DNA from: Triglochin maritima
Taxonomy: Eukaryota; Streptophyta; Magnoliopsida; Alismatales; Juncaginaceae
Direction: 5' to 3'
DNA length: 64,000 nt
NCBI GenBank assembly: GCA_963682175.1
Contig: OY821771.1
Location: forward strand, 15,313,001-15,377,000
The notes under the pieces were generated by a model. The model saw nothing but the letters and a program-made list of their open reading frames with translations, had not been told where the DNA came from and did not search any database. Below are positions 22,175 to 32,735 of the stretch, piece after piece. A program made the translations under genes and the position numbers. Position 1 is the first letter of the stretch, and the number at the start of each line of letters is the position of its first letter.

Positions 22175-23567
22175 TGATTGACATCATTTCATGCTTATAT
22201 TTGTATCTTATATCCATTATCTTTCACCTAAACAATGCTATGTCACGAGTTTTATGTTTAGTTTTCAGGAATAAATAGGTTTGAAGAGATGATGCATAAA
22301 AGGACCCAAAAGCTGGGAAAAAGGACTGAATTGTGAGATCTAGGGACCAAGATGCAAGGGAGAAGGACCTGATTGCAAGACAGAAGGACCTAAGAGCAAA
22401 ACAGAATACTCCACACCATCATGGGGAGTATTTTACCAATTCGATTCGGGTCGGAGCTCCAACAAGTCAAGTAACCGCATCAAAGACCAACAATACCAGA
22501 AAGAAAAGCCCAAAACAAAAATGAGCAGGATCTGAACAAAATAGACCGCTAATTGGCGGTCCATTTTGGCCCAAATCCGCTCAAATTTCTCCAGCACATG
22601 TATTAGAGGATGTTTAGGCTATTTTTGGTATCTGTTTAGTCCCACATCGGGGGATTGTCCCGGATTACCTTTTTCCATGGCTATAAATAGAACTCTTCAC
22701 CTCCTATTGTAATCACTCCATATTTTAAGTGGCTATTCTTCCTACTAGAAGTGAGGCCTTGAAGCACACACTAAAGTAGGAGGATGCTACTTTTAATGTG
22801 AGTCATTTTATCAATAATGTTTTGTGTTTATTTCATTGTTTGTTTTATGCTTCTTTTATTGTTTGTGCATGTTTTAGTTTAATCGTCTTTTAATTCTAAC
22901 TTAGTTTTAATATGCTTTCTTTCCATAGTTTAATAATTAGTGTAATGTTTAGTGAGTAGTTGCATCCCCTTTGGGGGGTGGAGTAGATGTACATACATGC
23001 ATTAGAGAATGGGATGAATGCTTTAATTTCAATGTGTTGATTAAACATGAATGTATGCTTGCTTGTTTAGGATAGAATTTACAACTTGATGAGTTTTGCC
23101 AAAATGATTAGAAACCTCTCATGCTTGTTTAGGTTCTGAAATAAACAACTTGCATATGTAAATTTTAATCAACTAAGTTGGTGAATAGATTGATAGGTTT
23201 TGCCATAACATTTAGACACTTCCTATGCTTGATAAACACCACCTTCATGTGCTTAAAGAATGTATTCTACACCCACCTCTTTGCATGTGTGCACTCACTC
23301 CACCCCTTAGGGGTTTTCCATTCCTGAAGTTCAAGCATTCTTGTTTTGTTCTTAGCTTAGTTCTTATTTCGTCGTTTGTTTGCTTCTTCCACATTTCATA
23401 CTTCTTAGCATAGTATAGCGTAGGTTAGCGTAACCAACTCTCTTCTCCATTTTTTCCGCCACTTGATTTCGTGCAAACAAGAGGCTGCTCACCTCCCTGA
23501 GGACGACCCGTACTTGCCACCGCTTCATCGTGGCCGTGCACTTGCGGTTTAAATAAAACGTTCAACA
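22175..23567 (+). repeat. N1 3' LTR
   Basis: Near-identical partner of 14991-16382. Palindrome at 22544-22561, TATAAATA near 22681-22690, conserved U5 block at about 23490-23550. Confidence 0.9.
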
Positions 23568-24831
23568 TGGGTCAATGCACATGGAAAGGGAACATGACAC
23601 CACGTGGGGCCAGAATACTCATGTGTGGCCCCCTTCACAAAGAACACAAGATGAAATAAGAGGTTCATGAATTGGACGCAAAGGCGTCTCCTTCAATGGA
23701 TCAAACTGAAAGAGCTTGAACCTCTCAAAAGTTTGGGATATGAGGGGCAACGAAAGAAGAGTTTCTCCCGTTGCGTTGCTGAAGTTATGATCGTCAATCC
23801 AAACTCTCCAACCAAAAGGCTGATGCGTTGGAACGAGGTCAACAACTTCGTTAGGCATGTTTGACACACCAGGCAACAAAAAGTGGGTCTCATACCCAAG
23901 GTATCCTCCAAGGAACTCCTAATACCCTCATGAGCAATGTAGTTGTTTGATGTTCCATCATTTCCAAGATGATCATGAACAATAGTGAGAGGCAAACTCT
24001 CATCAGGTTGTTTGAAATTGAGGGTACTATTAAGCTCTTGCTCCACCAGAGGTGAGTCCTTAAGAGGCACAACATGAAGATCATATTGCTCAAGGGCCAC
24101 GGGACAAAAAGATAAGGCACAATCCTGTGCCGACTCATAATGAATTTGGTCCTTGTTTTTCTTAATTTGAATCGAATCCTCCACTAAGTGATCGTGAATT
24201 GAAACCCCAAGTCCCTCAGACTGACTAGGAGTTTGACTTTGAAAGATTGTGCTTTGAATTTGTGGATGTGGTGGTGGTTCGATATCAAAAGATGAATCCT
24301 CATGTTGACAAGAAAAGCTACTCTCCTCACGTTCACGTAATTACTACGACATTTGACTCACTTGCAGTGTCATATTTTGTATGGACTGTTGAGTGGTTTC
24401 CATGAACGTAAGGAAAGTTTGTTTCAAGGAATCAGGTATGCGGTCAACTATGAGGTCCAAGTCAGAGTTTGGGAAATTTTGGGGTTGGGTGTTGATGGGC
24501 TGAGAATGAGTCCAATGATTTGAAGTGGGGTGTTGGTAGAATTCAGGATATTCGGGAGGAGGATATTGGGGTAAAAATGAAGTATAAGAATTTGGATATG
24601 AATTGTCTCCCCATGAATCCATCCCTCTCGGGTTGTACGCGGATGCGTAATGGTCATATTGAGCGTTTTGGGAAAATGTATGCTCATACTCAGGCTCTGG
24701 GGGAACATAAGGACATTCCCCGATAACATGACCACTCAACCCACAACAGTCGCACGGTACGGTTACTGGAGCGACCGGTGCACTCATGTCGTCTACCACA
24801 CGCATGAAAGAGGCCAAAGTTTCTTGCAATG
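23568..24831 (-). pseudogene. M1 zinc-knuckle / GWRV protein, main part
   Basis: Read downward from 24831. A knuckle CDCCGLSGHVIGEC (CX2CX4HX4C) is followed by a Pro/Tyr-rich stretch, a helical segment (DSLKQTFLTFMETTQQ), an acidic linker and the GWRV module (core at 23802-23813, then FKLFQFDPLKETPL). A TAG near 24344 and a frameshift near 23880 break it. The homologue in Q is about 500 codons long. The first ~70 codons of the M1 copy lie at 39968-40179, separated by insertion N2/N3. No capsid domain, protease or RT is present, matching Q. Confidence 0.8.
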
Positions 24832-26232
24832 TGTTGAACGTTTTATTTAAACCGCAAGTGCACGGCCGCGATGAAGCGGTGGCAAGTACGGGTCGTCCTC
24901 AGGGAGGTGAGCAGCCTCTTGTTTATCAGAAATCAAGTGGCAAAAATTGGGGGAGAAAGATTGATTATGCTACTCTACGCTACACTACATTACGAAATAC
25001 GAAATGCGAACGAAAGAAACAAACAATGAAATGACAACTAAGCTAAGAACAAAAGAAGAATGCTGGAATACAGATATGGGAAAACCCCTAAGGGGTGGAG
25101 TGAGTGCACACAAGAAAAGACGTGGGTGTTGAACACATTCTTTAAGCACAAATAAAGGTGGTGTTATCATGCATAGGAAGTGTCTAAATGTTGTGGCAAA
25201 ACCTATCAATCTATTCACCAACTTAGTTGATTAACATTTACATATGCAAGATGTTTATTTCAGAAACTAAACAAGCATGAGAGGTGTCTAATCATTTTTG
25301 CAAAACTCATCAAGTTATAAATTCTATCCTAAACAAGCAAGCATACATTCATGTTTTATCAACACATTGGAATTAAAGCATTCAATCCATTCTCATTTGC
25401 ATGTATGTACATCTACTCCACCCCCCAAAGGGAATGGAACTACTCACTAAACATTACACTAATTATTAATCTAAACAAAGAAAGCATATTAACTAAGCTA
25501 ATAAAACTAATGAAATGAGATTAAGCAAAGCAAAACAAGAAACATAACACAAACAACATAATAAAGAAAACTTGTATTAAAATGACTCACATTAAAAGTA
25601 GCATCCTCCTAATTTAGTGTGTGCTTCAAGGCCTCACTTCTAGTAGGAAGAATAGCCACTTAAAATATGGAATGATTACAATGGAAGGTGAAGAGTTCTA
25701 TTTATACCCATGGAAAAACGCAAACGGGGACAATCCCCCGATGTGGGACTAAACAGATACCAAAATAGCCAAAACATCCTCTAAAACATGTGCTGGAGAT
25801 ATTTTAGCAGATTTGGGCCAAAATGGACCGCCAATTCGCGGTCTTGAACCGCCAATTGGTGGTCTATATGGTTCAGATCCTGCTCATTTTTTTGTGGGCT
25901 TTTCTTGGTATATTTGCTGGTCTTGGATGCATTCACTTGGTTTGTTGGAGCTCCAATCCAAATCGAATTGCTAAAATACTCCCCATGATGGTGTGGAGTA
26001 TTCTGTTTTGCTATTAGGTACTTCTGTCTTACATTCAGGTCCTTCTCCCTTGCATCTGAGTCCCCAAATCTCACAATTCAGTCTTTTTTCCCAGCTTTTG
26101 GGTTCTTTTATGCTTCATCTCTTCAAACCTATTTATTCCTGAAAACTAAACATAAAACTCGTAACATAGCATTGTTTAAGTGAAAGATAATGGATATAAG
26201 ATACAAATATAAGCATGAAATGATGTCAATCA
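24832..26232 (-). repeat. N2 LTR
   Basis: The plus strand reads TGTTGAACGTTTTATTT at the left edge and TGATGTCAATCA at the right edge, the reverse of the N1/N3 LTR type. Palindrome pair at 25826-25843 and 25847-25864. TATA on the minus strand near 25699-25706. Confidence 0.85.
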
Positions 26233-26602
26233 AATACCCCCACACCTAACTTTTGCTAGTCCCGAGCAAAACAAAGAAAGGAAAAAACATACGAAAAACA
26301 AGAAATCCTAACTCACTTTCGTAGGAATCACGGTTGCACTTAGCACGTGCAACAAGCCGTTAAACCTCCTTGTCGCCAAGGAGGAGGAATGTTGTCTCCT
26401 GAGGGTTTTCAGCGGATATACCCACAAAATCCGAACAAGATGCATTAATCAATCTAGCTACACGACTCGTTGGACTTATTTTGTCGATCATGGGACGCGG
26501 TAATACTACGGGTCAACTCTATATATGTAATCGGTCCACACACCTAGCCTAATGAGTTATTCGTGAGAGTTAGTTAAGGACTTAAGTGAAAGACATGGAC
26601 AA
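24832..26602 (-). mobile_element. N2: truncated gypsy element, LTR and 3' UTR (first part)
   Basis: A minus-strand LTR (24832-26232) preceded by its PPT and 3' UTR (26233-26602), continuing at 39818-39967 beyond N3. The 5' LTR and the whole coding region are missing. It joins M1 gag at 24831/24832 on one side and at about 39967/39968 on the other. The adjacent M1 codons are contiguous when both are compared with Q, so N2 was inserted there and later lost its 5' part. Confidence 0.75.
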
Positions 26603-27130
26603 TGATTGATATCATTTCATGCTTATATTTGTATCTTATATCCATTATCTTTCACCTAAACAATGCTATGTCACGAGTTTTATGTTTAGTTTTCAGGAAT
26701 AAATAGGTTTGAAGAGATGAAGCATAAAAGGACCCAAAAGCTGGGAAAAAGGACTGAATTGTGAGATCTGAGGACCAAGATGCAAGGAAGAAGGACCTGA
26801 TTGCAAGACAGAAGGACCTAAGAGCAAAACAGAATACTCCACACCATCATGGAGAGTATTTTACCAATTCGATTCGGGTCGGAGCTCCAACAAGTCAAGT
26901 AACTGCATCAAAGACCAAGAATACCATCCAGGAAAGCCTCCAAGAAAGCCCAGACTAATCCGGATCCTGTAGACCGCCAATTGGCGGTCTGAAACCGCTA
27001 ATTGGCGGTCCAGGTGGATCTGAATCCGCTTAGCTTTTTCTGGAGTCTGTATTAGAGCGTGTTTATGCTATTTATGGTATTTGTTTAGTCCCACATCGGG
27101 GGATTGTCCCGGATTAGCTTTTTCCATGGC

Positions 27131-27138
27131 TATAAATA
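27131..27138 (+). promoter_or_regulatory. TATA box of N3 5' LTR
   Basis: TATAAATA in the common GGCTATAAATAGAACTC context. Transcripts from here would have to cross N4, which carries its own promoter and AATAAA signal, so N3 expression from this LTR may be blocked or shortened. Confidence 0.75.
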
Positions 27139-27969
27139 GAACTCTTCACCTTCCATTGTAATTTACTCCATGCTTGTGGCCATTCTCCCTAATTGAAGTG
27201 GAAGCCTTGAATCAAGAAACTCAATGCGGGAGATGCTACTGGTATTGTGAGTCTTCAATCAATAAAATTTTCTTTGTTTTGTGCCTCTTTTATGGTTTGT
27301 GCATGTTTTAGTTTAATCATCTTCTATTAAATCTAGCTTAGTTAATATGTTTTCTTTACTTAGCTTAATAACTAGTGTAATGTTTAGTGAGTAGTTTCAT
27401 CCCCTTTGGGGGTGGAGTGAATGTACATACATGCATTAGAGAATGGGATGAATGCTTTATTTTTGATGTGTTGATAAAACATGAATGTATGCTTGCTTGT
27501 TTAGGATAGAATTTATAACTTGATGAGTTTTGCCAAAATGATTAGACACCTCTCATGCTTTTTTAGGTTCTGAAATAAACAACTTGCATATGTAAATGTT
27601 AATCAACCAAGTTGGTGAATAGATTGATAGGTTTGGCCATAACATTTAGACACTTCCTATGCTTGATAAACACCACCTTCATGTGCTTCAAGAATGTATT
27701 CTACACCCACCTCTTTGCTTGTGTGCACTCACTCCACCCCTTAGGGGTTTTCCATTCCTGAAATTCCAGCATTCTTATTTTGTTCTTAGCTTAGTTCTTA
27801 TTTCATCGTTTGTTTGCTTCTTTCAGATTTCATACTTCTTAGCATAGTGTAGCGTAGGTTAGCATAATCATTCTTTCTCTTCCCTATTTTGCCACTTGAT
27901 TTCTGATAAATAAGAGGCTGCTCACCTCCCTGAGGACGACCCGTACTTGCCATCGCTTCATCGCGGCCG

Positions 27970-29515
27970 TGCACTGATTGATATCATTTCATGCTTATAT
28001 TTGTACCTTATATCCATTATCTTACACCTAAGCAATGCTATGTGACGAGTTTTATATTTAGTTTTCAGGAATAAAGAGGTTTGAAGAGAAGAGCCATGAA
28101 AGGACCCAAAAGCAGGAAAAATGACTTAATTGTGAAACCTGAGGACCAAGATGCAATGGAGAAGGACCTGATCGTAAGACCGAAGGACCTAAGAGCAAAA
28201 CAGGAAACTCCACACCATCATGAGGAGTATTTTGGCAATTCGATTCGGGTCGGAGCTCCAATAAACAAAGTAGATGCATCAAAGACCAACAAAGACCACC
28301 AGGAAAGCCCACAACCAAAACCAACTCGATCTGGATCATATAGACCGCCAATTGGCGGTCTTGGACCGCTAATTGGCGGTCCATATGTCTCCAGATCCGC
28401 GAAGATTTGTGCTGGGCTTGTATTAGTGTATTCTTAGTCTATGTTTGGTATTGGTTTAGTCCCACATCAGGGGATTGTCCCGGATTAGCTTTTTGCATGC
28501 CTATAAATAGAACTCTTCACCTTCCATTGTAATCACCCATTGTTTGGTGGCATTCTCTCTACTAAGGAGTGAGCCTTGAAGCAATAACTCAAGGTGGAGA
28601 AGAATGCTACCTTCAATGTGAGTCATTGTTAATAAAAGTTTATTTGTTTCTTTTAATCTTGTTTTGTTATGTTGCTTGTTTTGTGTGGGTTCCTTTACTT
28701 TGTTTAATCTCTTGTTTAGTAATTTTAGTATCTTAGTTAAATGTTTTGTTTACTTAGTCTAATCAGTAGTGTAATGAGTAGTGAGTAGTTCCATCCCCAT
28801 TTGGGGGGTGGAGAAATATGTGATATAATCATGTAGTGTATTAAGTGTGTGTTATCTTTATCCCTTGAGCTTTATATGATTTCCATAACCATCTAATGGG
28901 TTTTCACTCTTATCTTTGATATGCTAATGCTCTTGAATGAAGCTTAGCTTATGCTTTGATTAGTGGACCTATTTTATGGGGAATGATAAAGTTAGGATAT
29001 GGATGAAGTTAATATTGGAAACACAATTTGTAGTGTATGTACTCTTGTTGCCTTTACCTTAGCTAATGTCTTGTATGTTTTAATGATGTAGTGAAATCTT
29101 AATTCATGTAGAGGCATAGTAGGGTATAGTCTTTATACTTGAGTTCATAGATCTTCATTCCAATTATTGTCTTGTTTGTTTTAATGATGTAGTCTTATCT
29201 TAATTCATGTAGAGGCAAGTTGGATGTAGTTTTATGATTTCATGCACTACATGTTGTGAGGAGCTTAATGAACATACACACACTTCTTTATGTTCACATT
29301 ATTTCTCTACCCCCTTTGGGGCTTAGTTTGTTGCTTATCTCCATTTCCATTTGCATCTTAGTGTAGTTTAGTGTAACCAACCTTTCTTCCCTTTCTTTAC
29401 CACTCGCCTTCGAACAAACCAAGTGTCGACACACCTCCCCGTGGACGACCCGTATTTGCCACCGCTTCAACGCGGTCGTGCACTTGCGGTTAATATAAAA
29501 CGATCAATCATGCAC
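27970..29515 (+). mobile_element. N4: solo LTR nested in N3 5' LTR
   Basis: LTR 27975-29510 (TGATTGATATC to GATCAATCA) flanked by TGCAC at 27970-27974 and 29511-29515. It is of the Q/M1/S1 LTR type, different from its host LTR. Palindromes at 28343-28360 (perfect) and 28364-28381, TATAAATA at 28502-28509. This is the innermost of four nesting levels. Confidence 0.92.
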
Positions 29516-29547
29516 TTGCGGTTTAAATAAAACGTTCAACAAGTTTT

Positions 29548-29564
29548 TGGCGCCGTTGTCGGGG
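29548..29564 (+). other. N3 primer-binding site (tRNA-Asp)
   Basis: TGGCGCCGTTGTCGGGG, identical to the N1 site, with one mismatch to tRNA-Asp. Confidence 0.9.
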
Positions 29565-30618
29565 AGGTGCCAGTCCAGACTCTTGTTTGGACGATTCGAG
29601 TGGATTTAATTTGTCTTTTGTAGTTTTGCTTTGTTTCAGGAGACTGGGAATAGCAAGGGAAGGCTTCTGGAGAAATTTCAAGGCTAACTGGGCACTTCAG
29701 ACCGCCAATCAAAGGTCTGAGACCGCCAATCAGCGGTCTGGTGAGCTCCATTCACATTCTCCTTTCTTTGTGTTGTTACCCTAAGTGATATAGTAATCTG
29801 GGACTCCATTTGTGCATGTTCTGACTCTTAGATTGCTCCCAGATTAATAATCAACTTCCCTTAAGCAACTTGGACCCTAAAACTCAAAGCAAAAGATTAG
29901 GCATTCTTTTTGTTTAGGCCATGCATCATGTATGTGACTTAGGCACTTAGATTGTCTTTTATCTTAGCTTTATTTTATGTTGCTGAGAGCTGACGTGAGG
30001 TACGCACCTTCTACTCTCATTCATGCATTTCGTATGAACATGCATTAGTTAGTAGGAAGTGCATTGAAACAAGTGTGAGTTGAGCGTTTGTTTGGAGAGT
30101 TGATTGCTAGATTAGGACTCCAAAACGCTACTAAGGAGGGGCTGTCCCATAAAAGATAAGGTGGGGGATTTCATCACCCTTTCCTTCGCCCCACAAACCA
30201 CACTAATAAAGAGCCTAATTTTTAAAATCAAGTAGACATTGGCCCTAAGGATTTCGGGCGCATTAGGAGAGTGATCTGGTCCCGACCGTCATGACCTAAT
30301 CGGCGTTGCCCACTTTGTCGATAGTAGGAGAGACGAGATCCCCGGATCTTGGCTCACTTGCTGGGCTTTGTCGTCCTCGTTGTAGGGAGGTGAGGCGTGT
30401 TGAGACCGTGTGACCTCGCAGTTAGGCGTCGTCTAGTTGTAAGGACCTATAGCGACCTTAGGATTGCTTGAGCCTTGTTTGCTTGTGTGCTTCTACCTGT
30501 ACCCATCCGCCGTAGCATAAGGACTTCATCCCTTCTCTCCTGAGTCATTCTTTCTCTCCTGTGTTCCCCCGTCTTCTCTTCTACGTACATTCTTAAAAAA
30601 AATTGTGCACCTTTGTGC
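29565..30618 (+). other. N3 leader
   Basis: Homologous to the N1 leader. Palindrome variants at 29700-29717 and 29721-29738, then splice-donor-like GGTGAGC (GT at 29741). No conserved ORF before gag. Confidence 0.75.
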
Positions 30619-32184
30619 ATGCTTTCGTGGACACGAGACGAGAGTGGTCGTTTGAGGAGGAGCGTTGTCAATCCGGATTCGGTCATTGATTTCTCGACAC
30701 CTTCCTCCTCTCGTGTCGCACGAAGTCCGGGTTCAATGGCTGCTAATTTCCGTGAGGAGGAGCAGTTGTTGGACCCACTTGCTCCACCAGTGCTTCCTGT
30801 TGTCGTTCCCATACCTCTTTGTGATCGACGCTACCCGAGCCGTACAGCTCTACCCTCATGCATCGTATTGCCAGAGGAAAATGGGAACCATTTTGAGGTC
30901 AAGCCTCAGTTTATTTCCATGCTCCCTCATTTCACTGGGAAAGGTGACCCATATATCTTTCTCAGGGAATTTGAGGAGGTCTGTGCTATGTTCAAACTGC
31001 AACAACTTAGCACAGACTCATTTCATCTTAGGCTTGTCCCCTTTGCGCTTAAGGATGACGCCAAGAAGTGGTTGTACAGCAACCAGGCGAATGCCTTCAG
31101 GACTTGGGATGAGTTTCAGTCTGCATTCCTCAAAAAGTATTTTCCAAATCATCGGACTCAAAAATTGAGGAACGAAATCAATTCGTTCTATCAACATGAG
31201 ACTGAATCATTTCATGCATACTTAGAGAGGTTCAAGGAGCTACTATCCTCATGCCCTCACCATGGCATTGAGTTGTGGCGCCTGTGTCAGATTATCTACG
31301 AGGGTCTTCACATTCCATCCCGAACGCTCCTTGAGTCCATGTGTCAAGGAGAGTTCTTGGGAAAGGATGAAAGGGAGGCATGGGCTTTCCTAGAAGACCT
31401 CGCCGAGAAAACAGTGCAATGGGAGAGTGTGAGGGAACCACCGGCATCATCTAGTATAGGAGCGAGGATCGCGAATGCAAACTCGACTAGATCGGGTTCC
31501 GCATTTGCTGTCGATTCCACTACGGCCACCGAGGCGCGCATGGCGGCCTTAATGCGCCGTATGGATTCGATTGAGCTCCAAAACCAGCACGATGTATCTC
31601 ATGTGTCTGCATCTGGTCCAGTTCCATGTCATTTATGTGGTAGGATAGGTCATATAGGGGGTGAGTGTGCATCCATTCCTCCTGAGGTGGAACATGTAAA
31701 TGCCATCTATGATAGATCCAGGAATGACCCATATTCTTCATCATATAACCCTGGATGGAGGAACCACCCTAATTTTTCATGGAACCATAACAATGCCTCA
31801 AGTGGTCCTTCAAACTTTTCTCGACCACCTAACCGACCACACTACCCTCCCATGCATTCACAGTCTCATCAGCCACCCCAAAGTCAGAATACCAACCAAC
31901 CAGGTTTCCCAAATTCCAACAACTTGGAAACTCGGTTTAATTCGCTTGAGAACTTAACTCGTGGACTTCAGAACTCTGTAACAAACTTTATGTCGTCCAC
32001 GAGTCAAGTTCTCACTTCAAATCAGCAGACCATCAAATCTCTCGAGCTTCAGATGGGTCAGTTGGCTCAGTCTGTACATGAGAGAGAGAGAGGGAGCCTG
32101 CCTAGCCAACCTGTGGCTAACCCCCATGCTCAACAGCACTCGAACATGCAAAATGCAAGTTCAAGACCACAGGGGGGCAAGTGA
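30619..32184 (+). CDS. gag: N3 Gag
   Basis: A 521-codon open frame from the conserved MLSWTRDESGR start. Disordered N-terminus, retrotransposon gag domain at about residues 140-255 (WLYSNQ, FLKKYFPNHR, CPHHGIELW), zinc knuckle CHLCGRIGHIGGEC near residue 335 with all four ligands, then Pro/Gln/Asn-rich and helical segments (QTIKSLELQMGQLAQSV). It would form the particle and bind element RNA. It ends with TGA at 32182, directly after GGGGGGCAAG, while the protease frame lies one base back. In N1 and R the two are in one frame, so the TGA may come from a lost G, or the heptamer may allow -1 frameshifting. Confidence 0.9.
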   Translation: MLSWTRDESGRLRRSVVNPDSVIDFSTPSSSRVARSPGSMAANFREEEQLLDPLAPPVLPVVVPIPLCDRRYPSRTALPSCIVLPEENGNHFEVKPQFISMLPHFTGKGDPYIFLREFEEVCAMFKLQQLSTDSFHLRLVPFALKDDAKKWLYSNQANAFRTWDEFQSAFLKKYFPNHRTQKLRNEINSFYQHETESFHAYLERFKELLSSCPHHGIELWRLCQIIYEGLHIPSRTLLESMCQGEFLGKDEREAWAFLEDLAEKTVQWESVREPPASSSIGARIANANSTRSGSAFAVDSTTATEARMAALMRRMDSIELQNQHDVSHVSASGPVPCHLCGRIGHIGGECASIPPEVEHVNAIYDRSRNDPYSSSYNPGWRNHPNFSWNHNNASSGPSNFSRPPNRPHYPPMHSQSHQPPQSQNTNQPGFPNSNNLETRFNSLENLTRGLQNSVTNFMSSTSQVLTSNQQTIKSLELQMGQLAQSVHERERGSLPSQPVANPHAQQHSNMQNASSRPQGGK

Positions 32185-32735
32185 ATTACGTGGAAGAACC
32201 TGTGGACCATGTTAATGCCATTGTGACCCTGAGAAATGGGAAACAAGTCAACAACCACGTATCCTTGCCAGAAAATCCATATGTGCCGCCCCCTTGTGGG
32301 AATGATGGTGAGAAAGAGGCCGAGGGTGAGAGTAATACACCAAAGCCTCCTTCTCCGGCTCCGCCCAAGACATACCTACCAAAAGCTCCTTATCCTAGTA
32401 GGTTGTCTAAGAAACAGAGTGACAGTGTGGATAAAATGATGGAGATATTTAAGAAAGTGAATGTCAACATTCCATTGTTAGACATGATTCAACAAATACC
32501 TCCATATGCAAAATTCCTAAAGGATCTCTGTACAACTAAGAGGAAAACCAATGTCCCTAGCAAAGCCTTTTTGGCGGCTAATATGAGTTCGATCATCTCG
32601 AACCCAACATACATAAAATTGAAGGACCCGGGCAGTCCAACAATTTCATGTATCATTGGGGATTCTCGCATTAACAATGTTTTGCTAGATCTAAGGTCGG
32701 CGGTTAAGCTCTTACCTGCCTCTGTGTATCAATGA
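32181..32735 (+). pseudogene. N3 protease region, damaged
   Basis: The -1 frame continues from the G run with the same linker as N1 (VTLRNGKQVNNH), the helical EIFKKVNVNIPLLDMIQQIP segment and the aspartic-protease core. The active-site loop reads DLRSAVKLLP where N1 has DLGSAVNLLP and R has DLGASVNLLP. The essential glycine is arginine, so this protease is probably inactive. A TGA at 32733-32735 replaces a Gln codon and separates protease from the rest of pol, which is in the same frame. Confidence 0.85.

Larger units (their letters stand above)
14991..23567 (+). mobile_element. N1: near-complete non-autonomous gypsy element
   Basis: Two LTRs of 1.39 kb differ at roughly 15-20 positions by eye (about 1%). 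They enclose PBS, leader, gag, protease, GWRV module and a long 3' UTR with PPT. It sits in the 3' UTR/ORF border of M1. The flanks are TCGGT (14986-14990) and TGGGT (23568-23572), a target duplication with one change. No RT, RNase H or integrase is encoded. LTRs, PBS, leader and 3' UTR are close to those of N3, the likely source of enzymes in trans. Confidence 0.9.
26603..29541 (+). repeat. N3 5' LTR, interrupted by solo LTR N4
   Basis: TGATTGATATC to ACGTTCAACA. 1398 bases once N4 and one target duplication are removed. Palindrome pair at 26972-26989 (perfect) and 26994-27010. TATA at 27131-27138 and AATAAA at 27261-27266. N4 splits it at GTGCAC, 26 bases from its 3' end. Confidence 0.9.
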
